This document shows positions 45,473 through 54,467 of a stretch of 64,000 nt of DNA, piece after piece; the first letter of the stretch is position 1; each line of letters opens with the position of its first letter. The DNA is taken from contig NZ_OY761445.1 in assembly GCF_963664415.1 (NCBI RefSeq), positions 2,630,501 through 2,694,500 on the forward strand, written 5' to 3'. The position numbers and the translations under genes are program-made. The notes under the pieces are model-generated. The model was not told the DNA's origin. It was given only the letters and a program-made list of their open reading frames with translations, and searched no databases. The stretch comes from an uncultured Desulfobacter sp. Its GTDB lineage: Bacteria > Desulfobacterota > Desulfobacteria > Desulfobacterales > Desulfobacteraceae.

Positions 45473-46612
45473 TCAAATCATCTCAAGAAAGGCTTCGATC
45501 CGAACCCGGAGTTGTTCCGTATCTGATTCAGAATAATCGGTTTCCAAATGTAAATAGGGCAGATTAAAGGTCTGTTCGGCGAGTTCTCGAATCTGGAATG
45601 CTTCAACATTATAGGTGTGACAGGCCTGCCAGGTGAGATCCACAATTCCGTCCACCTTGAACGTGTCCACCATACGAGTAAGAAGTTCCTCACGCCCGGG
45701 GTTCGGACTCATGACCGAACATGGAATGGCAAGATACTGCTCAGCAAGGGCTTTGATGGGCTCTTGGTCCTCATCCACCTGAAAGGTCTGCTTATATCCG
45801 CTGCAGTTCTCAAAGGCCACCACATTGGCCCCGGAATTTTCAAGGATCTTAACCACCTTGTCCGAGCCCAACCCCACAGGTACGCCGGTCAAAAGAATCC
45901 TGGGCGTATCCGCAGTAAAGGGGCTCTCTTGTTTTGCGGCCTTTTGCAGGCAAGCCTCGGTAATTTCGTGGATCAGGTCAATGCCCTTTTCCTTGTCTGC
46001 GAAAAACCCTGTTTTAAACAAAATTTCGAGCATCTGGGTGCCGCTGATGGGGGACGGCTTGACAGCCGCCACATCCATGAGCGCCTTTTTGGCCTGACGT
46101 TCCCGGTTCATCAGGGAAATAGAGGACCTAAGGCGTTCATCGGTAATGGGAATCCCGGCCTGGTCCCCGATCACCTGCCGCAACTGCTCTAATTCCGTAA
46201 TCCAGGGATCTAAAAAAAGATCTGTGTTCTGCTGCTGGGGCAGCTGGAGCACATGGACATGCTTCATTTTGCCCATGATCTCGAACATTTTCTTTTTGCC
46301 GTCACAGGTGGTATCCGCCACAATCATATCTGAAAATTTAAAGAACGGGCAGGTACCGGTAGCTGCAAACCCGTAACTGCTTTTGATCAGGGGGCACAGG
46401 TTCCTGGGCAATGTCTGTTCTGCCGCTTCAATGGGATCCTGCCGGGTACCGCATAAAGGCAGGGGAATGGCGTCGGCGGCCACGGCAAGTTCCGTGGGGC
46501 CGTACAGGCAGTAAAAGCCCACCACAGACTTGCCCTGTTGTTTGTGTGCTTCGATATCCATTATGTTCTGTTCAGTAATTTGCTGAAGCTTTGCAGCAAG
46601 TTCCGGTGTCAT
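45473..46612 (-). CDS. double-cubane-cluster-type anaerobic reductase (HgdB/YjiM family)
   Basis: This 379-aa protein is related to the 2-hydroxyacyl-CoA dehydratase D subunits. It begins with a helical segment and VVGFYCLYGPTELAVAADA, then NLCPLIKSSYGFAATGTCPF, VADTTCDGKKKMFEIMGKMK, and WQACHTYNVEAF. Several conserved Cys residues could ligate the iron-sulfur cluster. Its length and the CLYGPTELA start resemble the YjiM-like double-cubane-cluster proteins, which carry out low-potential ATP-driven reductions of small substrates. A dedicated activator ATPase is not seen here. The gene starts 19 bp after the outer-membrane efflux gene on the same strand. Confidence 0.8.
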   Translation of the reverse strand: MTPELAAKLQQITEQNIMDIEAHKQQGKSVVGFYCLYGPTELAVAADAIPLPLCGTRQDPIEAAEQTLPRNLCPLIKSSYGFAATGTCPFFKFSDMIVADTTCDGKKKMFEIMGKMKHVHVLQLPQQQNTDLFLDPWITELEQLRQVIGDQAGIPITDERLRSSISLMNRERQAKKALMDVAAVKPSPISGTQMLEILFKTGFFADKEKGIDLIHEITEACLQKAAKQESPFTADTPRILLTGVPVGLGSDKVVKILENSGANVVAFENCSGYKQTFQVDEDQEPIKALAEQYLAIPCSVMSPNPGREELLTRMVDTFKVDGIVDLTWQACHTYNVEAFQIRELAEQTFNLPYLHLETDYSESDTEQLRVRIEAFLEMI

Positions 46613-46631
46613 GTATTGTCCTTCTTTCTTA

Positions 46632-48065
46632 TTAATTAGTGCTGGGCATATCCATTTTGCCGCCGCCCATAACCTTGTATAGGTTAATCAGGTTGCTCAA
46701 GTAAGACTGTTTCAGGACAATGGCACCCTGCTCGGCACTGAACAGCGACCGCTGGGAATCCAGAACCGTGAGAAAATCATCTACACCGTTGTCATACCTG
46801 GCCTTGGACAGATCATAAGCTTTCCGGGTGGCGGCAACCAGTGCATTCTGGGCATCCAGCTGACCTTTGTAGTGTTTGCGTGCCACCAGCTGGTCTGTCA
46901 CTTCTTTGAACGCGGTTTGAATTGCCCCTTCATACTGGGCTGCCGCAATTTTTTCGCTGACATTCGCAACCTCCAGGCTTGCCTTAAGGCCTTCTCGATT
47001 GAAAATGGGAATGCTCAAATTGGGAGAAAATGCCCAGGAGAGACTTCTGGACGGATCAAACAGATATGAAAGCCCCTGGGCGGCAAATCCCAAAGAACCA
47101 GTCAGGCTGATGGTGGGATACATGGCAGCCCGGGCCGCGCCAATATCAGCATTGGCCGCTTTCAACTGATGCTCAGCCGCCTGGATATCCGGTCTGGTCA
47201 AAAGAATCCGGGAAGGAATTCCCGCCGGCAGCTGTGTTAAAAAGCCGATGTCATCGATGCATTCAGTTGTTTTGATAAGATCATATACCCCGGAACCTGC
47301 AAGGTAGACCAGGGCGTTTTCCGCCTGGGCCGCCAGTCGTTTGTATTGGTAAATGGAGGCTTTGGCGCTCTGGATGGATGTGGCCGCCTGAGCCAGGGCA
47401 AGCTGGTCTGTGGAACCGGCATCATACTGGGTTTTGATTACATCATAGGTGGCTTTCTGTGCGTTGTATGTCTCCTGGGCAAGCTGTAGCAGTTTTCTTT
47501 GGACCAAAAGGGTAACATAAGCATCTGCGGTCTGAGCCACCAGGGCAATGCGGGTGCTTGACGCCGCTTCCCGGGTGGCAAGATAAGATTCAAGGGCACT
47601 TTGGCTCATGCTTCGGACCCGGCCGAAAAGATCAAGTTCATACGCCGTAACACCCAGTCCCGCAGTCATGGTTGTATCTGTGGTATATGCTTTGCCCAAA
47701 CTACTGTTGTCTTCGGCAATTCCCTGACGGCTTACGCCTGTGCTACCTGCAATAACGGGCAGTTCATCGGCTTTTTCAATACGATACGCAGCCCTTGCCT
47801 GCTCAATATTAAGCAAGGCTACCTTTAAATCCCGGTTATTTTCCAGGGCCATGACAATGATCTGCTGCAAGGTCTTGGAGGTAAAGTAATCCTGGTAAAC
47901 GATATCGGCTGCAGCCTGACCGGATTCGGCATCGGTTTTTAGGCACTTGTCCGGCCAGGCGTCGGCCACCGGCATTTCCGGCCGGCTGTATTCCGGAATA
48001 AAGGAACAGCCGGCAGTAAAAAGCATCAGACCGGCAACGGCTGACGTAATTATTCTAATTGCCAT
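46632..48065 (-). CDS. outer-membrane efflux lipoprotein (OprM/NodT family)
   Basis: This 477-aa TolC-type channel has a lipoprotein signal (VAGLMLFTAGCSFIPEYSRP, lipobox Cys ~20). Two repeated halves follow, each with long helices and a beta hairpin (SSTRIALVAQTADAYVTLLV; EGAIQTAFKEVTDQLVARKH). The motif RPDIQAAEHQLKAANADIGA is typical of OprM-like proteins. It completes a tripartite RND pump with the two genes before it, 3 bp after the RND gene. Confidence 0.92.
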   Translation of the reverse strand: MAIRIITSAVAGLMLFTAGCSFIPEYSRPEMPVADAWPDKCLKTDAESGQAAADIVYQDYFTSKTLQQIIVMALENNRDLKVALLNIEQARAAYRIEKADELPVIAGSTGVSRQGIAEDNSSLGKAYTTDTTMTAGLGVTAYELDLFGRVRSMSQSALESYLATREAASSTRIALVAQTADAYVTLLVQRKLLQLAQETYNAQKATYDVIKTQYDAGSTDQLALAQAATSIQSAKASIYQYKRLAAQAENALVYLAGSGVYDLIKTTECIDDIGFLTQLPAGIPSRILLTRPDIQAAEHQLKAANADIGAARAAMYPTISLTGSLGFAAQGLSYLFDPSRSLSWAFSPNLSIPIFNREGLKASLEVANVSEKIAAAQYEGAIQTAFKEVTDQLVARKHYKGQLDAQNALVAATRKAYDLSKARYDNGVDDFLTVLDSQRSLFSAEQGAIVLKQSYLSNLINLYKVMGGGKMDMPSTN

Positions 48066-48068
48066 AAA

Positions 48069-51000
48069 TCATTCTCCTTGGCCGATCTCGGCCTGTTTTT
48101 TCTTTTCACTGCCCCGTTCAATGAGGATGAAAAAGAGGGGGACAAAGATAATCGCCAGGGTTGTGGCAGCCACCATGCCGCCGATAACACCTATGCCGAT
48201 TGCGTTCTGGCTGGCAGACCCTGCACCGTCAGAAATGGCCAGGGGGGTCACACCCAGGATAAACGCAAAGGAGGTCATTACAATCGGGCGAAGCCTGAGT
48301 TCGGCAGCGGACAAAGCGGAGTGAATCAACCCCATCCCCCCCTCGTACAGGCTTTTGGCAAATTCCACGATCAGAATAGCGTTCTTGGCGGCAAGCCCCA
48401 CCGTGGTCAGCAACGCAATCTGAAAATAGACGTCATTGTTTAAGCCTGCCCATTTGGTGGCAACCACGGAACCGATGATCCCTAAAGGCACAATCAATAA
48501 TACGGAGAACGGGATGGACCAGCTTTCGTACAGGGCAGCCAGGCACAGAAACACAAACAGCAACGACACCGAGTAAAGCATGCCGGTCTGGGCACCGGCC
48601 ATGCGTTCTTCATAGGATATACCGGTCCACTCCAGGGCAATGCCCTGGGGAAGATTTTTGGCCAAATCTTCGATAATGGCCATGGCTTCGCCGGAGCTGA
48701 CACCCGGGGCCGGCGCCCCCAGAACTTCCACGGACGAGGTGCCGTTATACCGCTCCAATTTGGGAGAGCCATAGGACCAATCACCATAGGAGAAGGAGGA
48801 GAAAGGAACCATCTTTCCCTGATTGTTGCGAACATGCCACCGGTCAATATCTTCGGGCATCATTCTGGAAGGGGCATCGCCCTGGATATACACTTTTTTC
48901 AAACGGGCCTGGTCCATAAAGTCATTGACATAGGAGGACCCCCAGGCGGTTTGCAGCACAGCTGTGATGTTTGCCGTGGTAACACCCAGGGCTTCGGCCT
49001 TTTCATAATCAATATGCAATGTATACTGGGGCACATCAGACAGGCCATTGGGGCGGACACCCACAAGTTTCGGGTTCTGGGCGGCCATGCCCAGCATTTG
49101 GTTTCGGGCATTCATCAATGCGGTATGGCCTAACCCGCCTCTGTCCACCAGCATAAAGTCAAAGCCTGTGGCATTGCCCATCTCCAGGATGGCAGGAGGA
49201 ATAAAGGCATATATGGATGCATCTTTTACACTGTAAAGATTGCGCATGGCCCGACCGGCAATGGCTGCGGCCTTCTGATCCGGCCTGTGACGTTCTTCCC
49301 AGTCTCTGAGATTTAAAAACCCCATGGCCATATTCTGGCCTCTGCCGGCAAAACTGAAACCGACAACGGTAAACAGACTTTCAACGTTTTCCGATTCATT
49401 GTTCAGATAATATTCTTCGGCTTTTTCCACGGATTGCTGGGTCCGTTCCATGGTGGCACCGGGAGGCGCGGAGAGGATGGTCATCATCATCCCCTGATCC
49501 TCGTCGGGCAAAAACCCTGTGGGAATCCCTTTAAACACATACACCAGAGCCGCAAAAATCAATGCATAGATAACAAGGAACCGAAAAATCCGGTTGGCGG
49601 CATATTTGACACTTCTGGTGTATGTAACTTTGGTCAGCTCAAAGCCTGTATTAAACCAGCCGAAAAAGCCTTTTTTATTTTCCCGGTGTCCCTTTTCCAC
49701 GGGTTTGAGCATGGTCGCACAAAGGGCCGGGGTCAGAACCAGCGCCACCAAAACGGAAAGTCCCATGGCAGATACCAGTGTTAAAGAGAACTGCCGGTAG
49801 ATGGCCCCGGTGGAGCCGGAAAAAAAGGCCATGGGGATAAACACCGCGGAAAGTACCATGGCAATCCCCACAAGGGCACCTGTAATCTGGTCCATGGACC
49901 TGCGGGTGGCTTCTTTGGGCGGCAGGCCTGTTTCGGACATCACACGTTCCACGTTTTCTACCACAACAATGGCATCATCCACCAAAAGGCCGATGGCCAG
50001 AACCATCGCAAACATGGAGAGGGTGTTGATGCTGAACCCACAAGCAGACAATATCCCAAAGGTGCCTAAAAGAACCACCGGCACCGCAATGGTAGGAATC
50101 AATGTTGCACGAAAATTCTGCAAAAACAGATACATAACAAAAAAGACCAGAATAATGGCCTCGATCAAGGTCTTGACCACCTCCTGGATGGAAAGGCGGA
50201 CAAACGGTGTGGTGTCATAGGGATATACGATTTTAAGCCCTTCGGGCATAAATACGGATAAATCCTTTACCTTATCTTTGATTCGTTTGGCTGTGTCCAA
50301 GGCATTGGCGCCAGTGGCGAGGGTGATGGCCATGGCACAACCGGGCATGCCGTTGTACCGGGTCGTAAATCCGTATGTTTCCGATCCCAGTTCCACCCGG
50401 GCCACATCCTTTACGCGGATCTGGGCACCGTCGGTATTCACCTTGACCAGGATATTTTCAAAATCATCCACGGTTTTCAGTTTGGACTGGGCCGTCACGA
50501 CAGCATTGAGCTGCTGCCCTTCAATGGCAGGGGCCCCGCCGAGCTGCCCCGAAGAGACATCTGCGTTGCGGGCCTGGATGGCGGCCGTGACATCCGAAGG
50601 CATGAGGTTAAAGGCGTTGAGTTTTTCAGGATTCAGCCAGATTCGCATGGCATGCTGGGCACCGAACACAATCAGATCCCCAACACCCTGAACACGGGCA
50701 ATGGGGTCCGCCATGTTGGACTGGAGATAATCGGCAATATCATCATCGGTCATACTGCCGTCTTCGGAGTAGATCCCCACAAGCAGAAGAAAACTTTTGC
50801 TGGCTTTCTGGACAGTCAAACCCTGTTGCCGGACCTCTTCGGGCAGAAGGCTTTCCACCTTTGATATTTTGTTCTGGACCTGGACCTGGGCAATATCCGG
50901 ATCCGCTTCCGGTTCAAACGTGAGCTCAATTTCGAGCTGACCCGATGAATCACTGGTGGAAGAAAAGTACCGTAAATAGTCAATTCCGGTCAGGGACTGC

Positions 51001-51197
51001 TCTATGACCTGGGTAACACTGTCCTCCAGCACCTGGGCGGACGCCCCGGGATAATAGGTTTCAATGGATATGCTGGGCGGCGCAATTCTCGGATATTGTT
51101 CCACCGGAAGCGTTATAACTGCAAAAACGCCGGCCAGCATGATGACGATGGCAATAACCCATGCAAAGATGGGACGATTTATAAAAAAACGAGACAT
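48069..51197 (-). CDS. RND multidrug efflux pump, HAE1 (AcrB/MexB) family
   Basis: This 1042-aa inner-membrane transporter begins MSRFFINRPIFAWVIAIVIM. It has the 12-helix plan with two large periplasmic loops. The proton-relay acidic pair lies in AIGLLVDDAIVVVENVERVM (~405) and the conserved Lys in VGLAAKNAILIVEFAKSLYE (~935). Motif GTFGILSACGFSINTLSMFA and the docking/porter sequence are typical of AcrB/MexB. It exports hydrophobic or amphiphilic compounds. The gene lies between the adaptor and outer-membrane channel genes. It appears intact. Confidence 0.95.
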   Translation of the reverse strand: MSRFFINRPIFAWVIAIVIMLAGVFAVITLPVEQYPRIAPPSISIETYYPGASAQVLEDSVTQVIEQSLTGIDYLRYFSSTSDSSGQLEIELTFEPEADPDIAQVQVQNKISKVESLLPEEVRQQGLTVQKASKSFLLLVGIYSEDGSMTDDDIADYLQSNMADPIARVQGVGDLIVFGAQHAMRIWLNPEKLNAFNLMPSDVTAAIQARNADVSSGQLGGAPAIEGQQLNAVVTAQSKLKTVDDFENILVKVNTDGAQIRVKDVARVELGSETYGFTTRYNGMPGCAMAITLATGANALDTAKRIKDKVKDLSVFMPEGLKIVYPYDTTPFVRLSIQEVVKTLIEAIILVFFVMYLFLQNFRATLIPTIAVPVVLLGTFGILSACGFSINTLSMFAMVLAIGLLVDDAIVVVENVERVMSETGLPPKEATRRSMDQITGALVGIAMVLSAVFIPMAFFSGSTGAIYRQFSLTLVSAMGLSVLVALVLTPALCATMLKPVEKGHRENKKGFFGWFNTGFELTKVTYTRSVKYAANRIFRFLVIYALIFAALVYVFKGIPTGFLPDEDQGMMMTILSAPPGATMERTQQSVEKAEEYYLNNESENVESLFTVVGFSFAGRGQNMAMGFLNLRDWEERHRPDQKAAAIAGRAMRNLYSVKDASIYAFIPPAILEMGNATGFDFMLVDRGGLGHTALMNARNQMLGMAAQNPKLVGVRPNGLSDVPQYTLHIDYEKAEALGVTTANITAVLQTAWGSSYVNDFMDQARLKKVYIQGDAPSRMMPEDIDRWHVRNNQGKMVPFSSFSYGDWSYGSPKLERYNGTSSVEVLGAPAPGVSSGEAMAIIEDLAKNLPQGIALEWTGISYEERMAGAQTGMLYSVSLLFVFLCLAALYESWSIPFSVLLIVPLGIIGSVVATKWAGLNNDVYFQIALLTTVGLAAKNAILIVEFAKSLYEGGMGLIHSALSAAELRLRPIVMTSFAFILGVTPLAISDGAGSASQNAIGIGVIGGMVAATTLAIIFVPLFFILIERGSEKKKQAEIGQGE

Positions 51198-51227
51198 GTT
51201 TTTATCCTGCTGTCGTTTATCCTGATT

Positions 51228-52421
51228 TTAGGAGTTGGCGGATGCGTTGAATTCTACGGTCGAGACTTTGGCCTGGTTGCTTATTTTCTGCAGCCCCTCC
51301 ACAACGACCCGGTCGCCGGGGGCAAGGCCGGAAGAGACCACCCACTGATCTTTAATGGCCTGAAGGACGGTGATGTTCTGATAATTTACGATATTTTCCT
51401 TGTTCACAACCCATACGGAAACGGATCCGTCCGCGTTACGAACCACTGACTGCTGGGGCACCAAAATGGCCTGATCCTTTCGGGACTGTTCCACCCGGGC
51501 CCGGACAAAAAGACCAGGCAGCAGGTCGTTTTCCGGATTGGGAAACAGCACCCGAAGCTGTACCATGCCGGTGCTCTGGTCCACCGTGGCATCGGAGAAC
51601 AACAGTTTGCCTTCAAGATTATAAGGCGTGCCGTCTTTACCGATAAACAGTCGGACCATGGAATTTTTTTCGGGGTTTATCAGCCCTTTTTTCAAAGCCA
51701 ACAACTCTTCACTGGACTGGTTCACATCCACATAAATCTGTTCCAGATTCTGGACCACGGCAAGGGCTGTGGTTTGATTGGCCGTTACCAGAGCGCCTTC
51801 GGTCACCGAAGACTTGCCGATGCGCCCGGAAATGGGTGAAAACACCTTGGTATAGTCCAGATTTATTTTCGCTGCGACCAGATTTGCCTTGGCAACCGCC
51901 ACATCGGCCTGGGCCTGGGCCAGGGCGGCCACGGTATCGTCATACACCTGGCGGCTGACACCCCCCACTTTCACCAGACGGCTGTACCGGGCAAGCTTGG
52001 GCTCAACGGCCTTGACGTCGGCCTGGGCACGCACCAAACTGGCGGAGGCTGATTCATATGCGGCTTTATAAGTGGCAGGGTCAATCTGATAAAGCTGCTG
52101 CCCTTTTTTAACGATACTGCCCTGGGTAAACATTCGTTTCAAGATGATGCCTGTGACCTGGGGGCGAATTTCAGCCACCTGAAAGGCAGATGTTCTGCCG
52201 GCCAGATCTTTGGTCAATACCACTTCTTGGGGCTTGACCGTATAAACAGCCACTTCAACCGGCGGACGGGCCGGGGCAGCCTGGGCGTTCGCCTGCTCGG
52301 ACTGGGAGGGATCCTGGCCTTTTTGCGCCCCTGCCCAGGGCAGAGAAAGCTGTCCTGAGTAAAACAAATATCCACCGCCAATAATTACGGCCGTGACAAA
52401 ACCAAGCAAAAAACGCTTCAT
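51228..52421 (-). CDS. RND efflux periplasmic adaptor (AcrA/MexA family)
   Basis: This 397-aa membrane-fusion protein starts with a transmembrane/signal segment (FLLGFVTAVIIGGGYLFYSG) and a low-complexity linker. A biotinyl-lipoyl-like hairpin (RPQVTGIILKRMFTQGSIVK), a helical hairpin (~100-165), FSPISGRIGKSSVTEGALVT and a beta-barrel domain to ~330 follow. It links the pump to the outer-membrane channel. Its start overlaps the tetR stop (ATGA). Confidence 0.94.
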   Translation of the reverse strand: MKRFLLGFVTAVIIGGGYLFYSGQLSLPWAGAQKGQDPSQSEQANAQAAPARPPVEVAVYTVKPQEVVLTKDLAGRTSAFQVAEIRPQVTGIILKRMFTQGSIVKKGQQLYQIDPATYKAAYESASASLVRAQADVKAVEPKLARYSRLVKVGGVSRQVYDDTVAALAQAQADVAVAKANLVAAKINLDYTKVFSPISGRIGKSSVTEGALVTANQTTALAVVQNLEQIYVDVNQSSEELLALKKGLINPEKNSMVRLFIGKDGTPYNLEGKLLFSDATVDQSTGMVQLRVLFPNPENDLLPGLFVRARVEQSRKDQAILVPQQSVVRNADGSVSVWVVNKENIVNYQNITVLQAIKDQWVVSSGLAPGDRVVVEGLQKISNQAKVSTVEFNASANS

Positions 52422-53074
52422 AACGATCTCTCCTGTTCCTTAAGTATACATTTGTCCAAAAAACGGACAATTTCCTGTTTGAGTTTTTCCAGATCCCGGA
52501 GTTCAGTCTCCCGATATGTCATAGACTCCAAAGGGCCGACCACCGTACCAAAAATCATGGCTGCCATGACATAGGGATCGACATCCACAAACTGTCCCAG
52601 GCGCATGCCCTCCCGGCAGACATTGACCAGCGGGAGAATGATCACGTCCATACGCTCCGTGACGGCCTCGGCGGCCGAACGCTGACTCTGGATAAATTTA
52701 AAATAGAGTGGGTATTCCTTCTGGAAATTAAACACATTACCCACAAATCCATATATTTTTTCCATGGGCGGAATATTTTTTTCAAATATTTTGTTTGATC
52801 CCTTTTTAATGGGAATAATCACAGTCTCATGGATATAATTGAGCAGGTCTTTTTTATTCTTAAAATAGTTGTACAAAGTTCCTTTAGAGACACCGCATCT
52901 GGCCGCCACATTATCCATAGTAATGGATGTGCCTTCCTGGATCATTGCCAGCACGGTTTTGACCACCAGCTCCTTGAGCAGGCGGTTCATCATCTCTTTT
53001 CTTTTGGTGGGCGAATTCACTTCATATTTCCTTGGGTTGCCCCCCGCATCATCGCTTCGGGGAAAATAAAACAT
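52418..53074 (-). CDS. TetR-family repressor of the efflux operon
   Basis: The N-terminal TetR helix-turn-helix reads MIQEGTSITMDNVAARCGVS then KGTLYNYFKNKKDLLNYI. The ligand domain is helical and C-terminal. The start is unsure: ATG at 53074 gives 218 aa with a disordered leader; a GTG at 53020 has AAGGA upstream and gives about 200 aa, closer to family norms. The stop overlaps the adaptor start (ATGA), so the four genes tetR-adaptor-pump-channel are one operon that the repressor probably controls, with operator candidates at 53075-53118. Confidence 0.88.
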   Translation of the reverse strand: MFYFPRSDDAGGNPRKYEVNSPTKRKEMMNRLLKELVVKTVLAMIQEGTSITMDNVAARCGVSKGTLYNYFKNKKDLLNYIHETVIIPIKKGSNKIFEKNIPPMEKIYGFVGNVFNFQKEYPLYFKFIQSQRSAAEAVTERMDVIILPLVNVCREGMRLGQFVDVDPYVMAAMIFGTVVGPLESMTYRETELRDLEKLKQEIVRFLDKCILKEQERSL

Positions 53075-53118
53075 TTTTTTGACCACACCGTCTAAAAAAT
53101 GACCCTGTGGTCAAAAAA
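53075..53118. promoter_or_regulatory. candidate TetR operator
   Basis: TGACCCTGTGGTCA at 53100-53113 is a palindrome (TGACC-N4-GGTCA). A second TTGACCACA at 53079-53087 is inverted relative to TGTGGTCAA at 53106-53114. The cluster of four TGAC half-sites lies directly before the tetR-efflux operon and also before the csgG-like gene that is transcribed the other way. Confidence 0.5.
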
Positions 53119-53203
53119 ATGACTTTCGAGTATAATAAGAGTGGCGAACGTTTCTGTCAAGGCGATTTTTTAAGTGCTCGAAATTCTCACTATTTCTTAA
53201 TTC

Positions 53204-53233
53204 TTGACAATATTAAATGTGCTATCATACTAT
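53204..53233 (+). promoter_or_regulatory. promoter of the CsgG-like gene
   Basis: TTGACA (53204-53209), 18-nt spacer, TACTAT (53228-53233). It lies 100 bases before the ATG at 53334. Confidence 0.55.
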
Positions 53234-53333
53234 AACCATTATTAATCATAAAATTCGTCATTCGTTCGTTATCAATGAAAATTAACTTTTTGAGTTTCTC
53301 AATCTTTTAATTTATTTACAGGGAATTATTCGC

Positions 53334-54395
53334 ATGAACAGAAAAAATTCTTTAGTTTTCGTGGTTGCCGTCATTCTTCTGCTGATGACGGCTGGATGTA
53401 TGTCTTCAATGTCCAGCGGTGACAGTGGCGCAAAGACAACCGCCACAGGCGCAGCCGGTGGGTCGAACAGCCAGAATGCAAACCAGGGGCTTGAGCGTTG
53501 TACGGCATCTTTAGGCACTTTGGCCATTTATGAAGATAGGGATGAGCCCTGGTATCACTATTTGACAAGGGATCTGCGTTTGCCCTCCACGGTACCTGTT
53601 CTTCGCCTTCTTGCCCAGCAGTCCAATTGCTTTGTGGTGGTTGAACGCGGCAAGGCCATGAACCAGATGATGGAAGAACGTGCATTGATGCAGTCCGGCG
53701 AAATGCGCAGCGGTTCAAATTTTGGCAAAGGACAGATGGTGGCCGCAGACTATACGATGACACCGAGCATTACCTTCAGCGCCCAGGACACCAGCGGCGG
53801 GGGTGCACTTGTGGGTGCGCTTTTCGGGTCTGTAGCCGGGTCCGTTGCCGGGGGATTCAAAACCAGCGATGCCAGTACCATGCTGACACTGATTGAAAAT
53901 CGTTCAGGGGTTCAGTTGGCGGCTGCTGAAGGCAGTGCCAGGAATACGGATTTTTCGCTTATGGGCGGAATGTTTGGATCTCATGCCGGCGGTGCGGCAG
54001 GTGCCTACGGCAGAACCCCCGAGGGCAAGGTGATTGTCGCAGCATTCACCGACTCCATGAACAATCTGATCAGAGCCGTGAAATCGTATAAAGCCCAATC
54101 CGTGTCCGGGGGGCTTGGCACAGGCGGGAACATGGCGGTACAGGGCGGGGCTGCGGCAATGGCTGCATCCAACGTTCTGCAAGGCGTCATGACCCAACGA
54201 ATTTACAATGCTGCCGCCGGGGTTTACGACTATGTAATCATCACCAAGGATCGTTCCCGGACATTTACATTCAGCAGCGATAGAAAAATCCCCTACAAAA
54301 ATGATCTTGTTCAGTTTTATGCGCCGGGCGGCCAGGTTGATATAAGCTCAATCAAATTGCTTGAAAGAAGATACATGCAAAAGTATTGGCAATAA
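53334..54395 (+). CDS. CsgG-like outer-membrane lipoprotein
   Basis: This 353-aa protein has a lipoprotein signal peptide (VVAVILLLMTAGCMSSMSSG, Cys ~22). Its body follows the CsgG/HfaB pattern: RCTASLGTLAIYEDRDEPWY, VLRLLAQQSNCFVVVERGKA, MVAADYTMTPSITFSAQD, then a glycine-rich membrane hairpin region and MLTLIENRSGVQLAAAEGSA. CsgG forms a nonameric outer-membrane pore for curli subunits. Here no csgA/B/E/F is present, so the cargo or partner would be others, such as the caspase/DUF4384 proteins encoded convergently. A 19-bp terminator follows. Confidence 0.82.
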   Translation: MNRKNSLVFVVAVILLLMTAGCMSSMSSGDSGAKTTATGAAGGSNSQNANQGLERCTASLGTLAIYEDRDEPWYHYLTRDLRLPSTVPVLRLLAQQSNCFVVVERGKAMNQMMEERALMQSGEMRSGSNFGKGQMVAADYTMTPSITFSAQDTSGGGALVGALFGSVAGSVAGGFKTSDASTMLTLIENRSGVQLAAAEGSARNTDFSLMGGMFGSHAGGAAGAYGRTPEGKVIVAAFTDSMNNLIRAVKSYKAQSVSGGLGTGGNMAVQGGAAAMAASNVLQGVMTQRIYNAAAGVYDYVIITKDRSRTFTFSSDRKIPYKNDLVQFYAPGGQVDISSIKLLERRYMQKYWQ

Positions 54396-54411
54396 TTGTT
54401 TAATCAGTAAG

Positions 54412-54452
54412 AACTAAACAAGCACCGGCTTAAAGCCGGTGCTTGTTTAGTT
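54412..54452. terminator. bidirectional terminator
   Basis: AACTAAACAAGCACCGGCT (54412-54430) pairs perfectly over 19 bp with 54434-54452, with a 3-nt loop. The A/T-rich base of the stem provides a T-tract on both strands. It separates the CsgG-like gene from the convergent caspase gene. Confidence 0.85.
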
Positions 54453-54467
54453 TTCATGGTAACTTCT

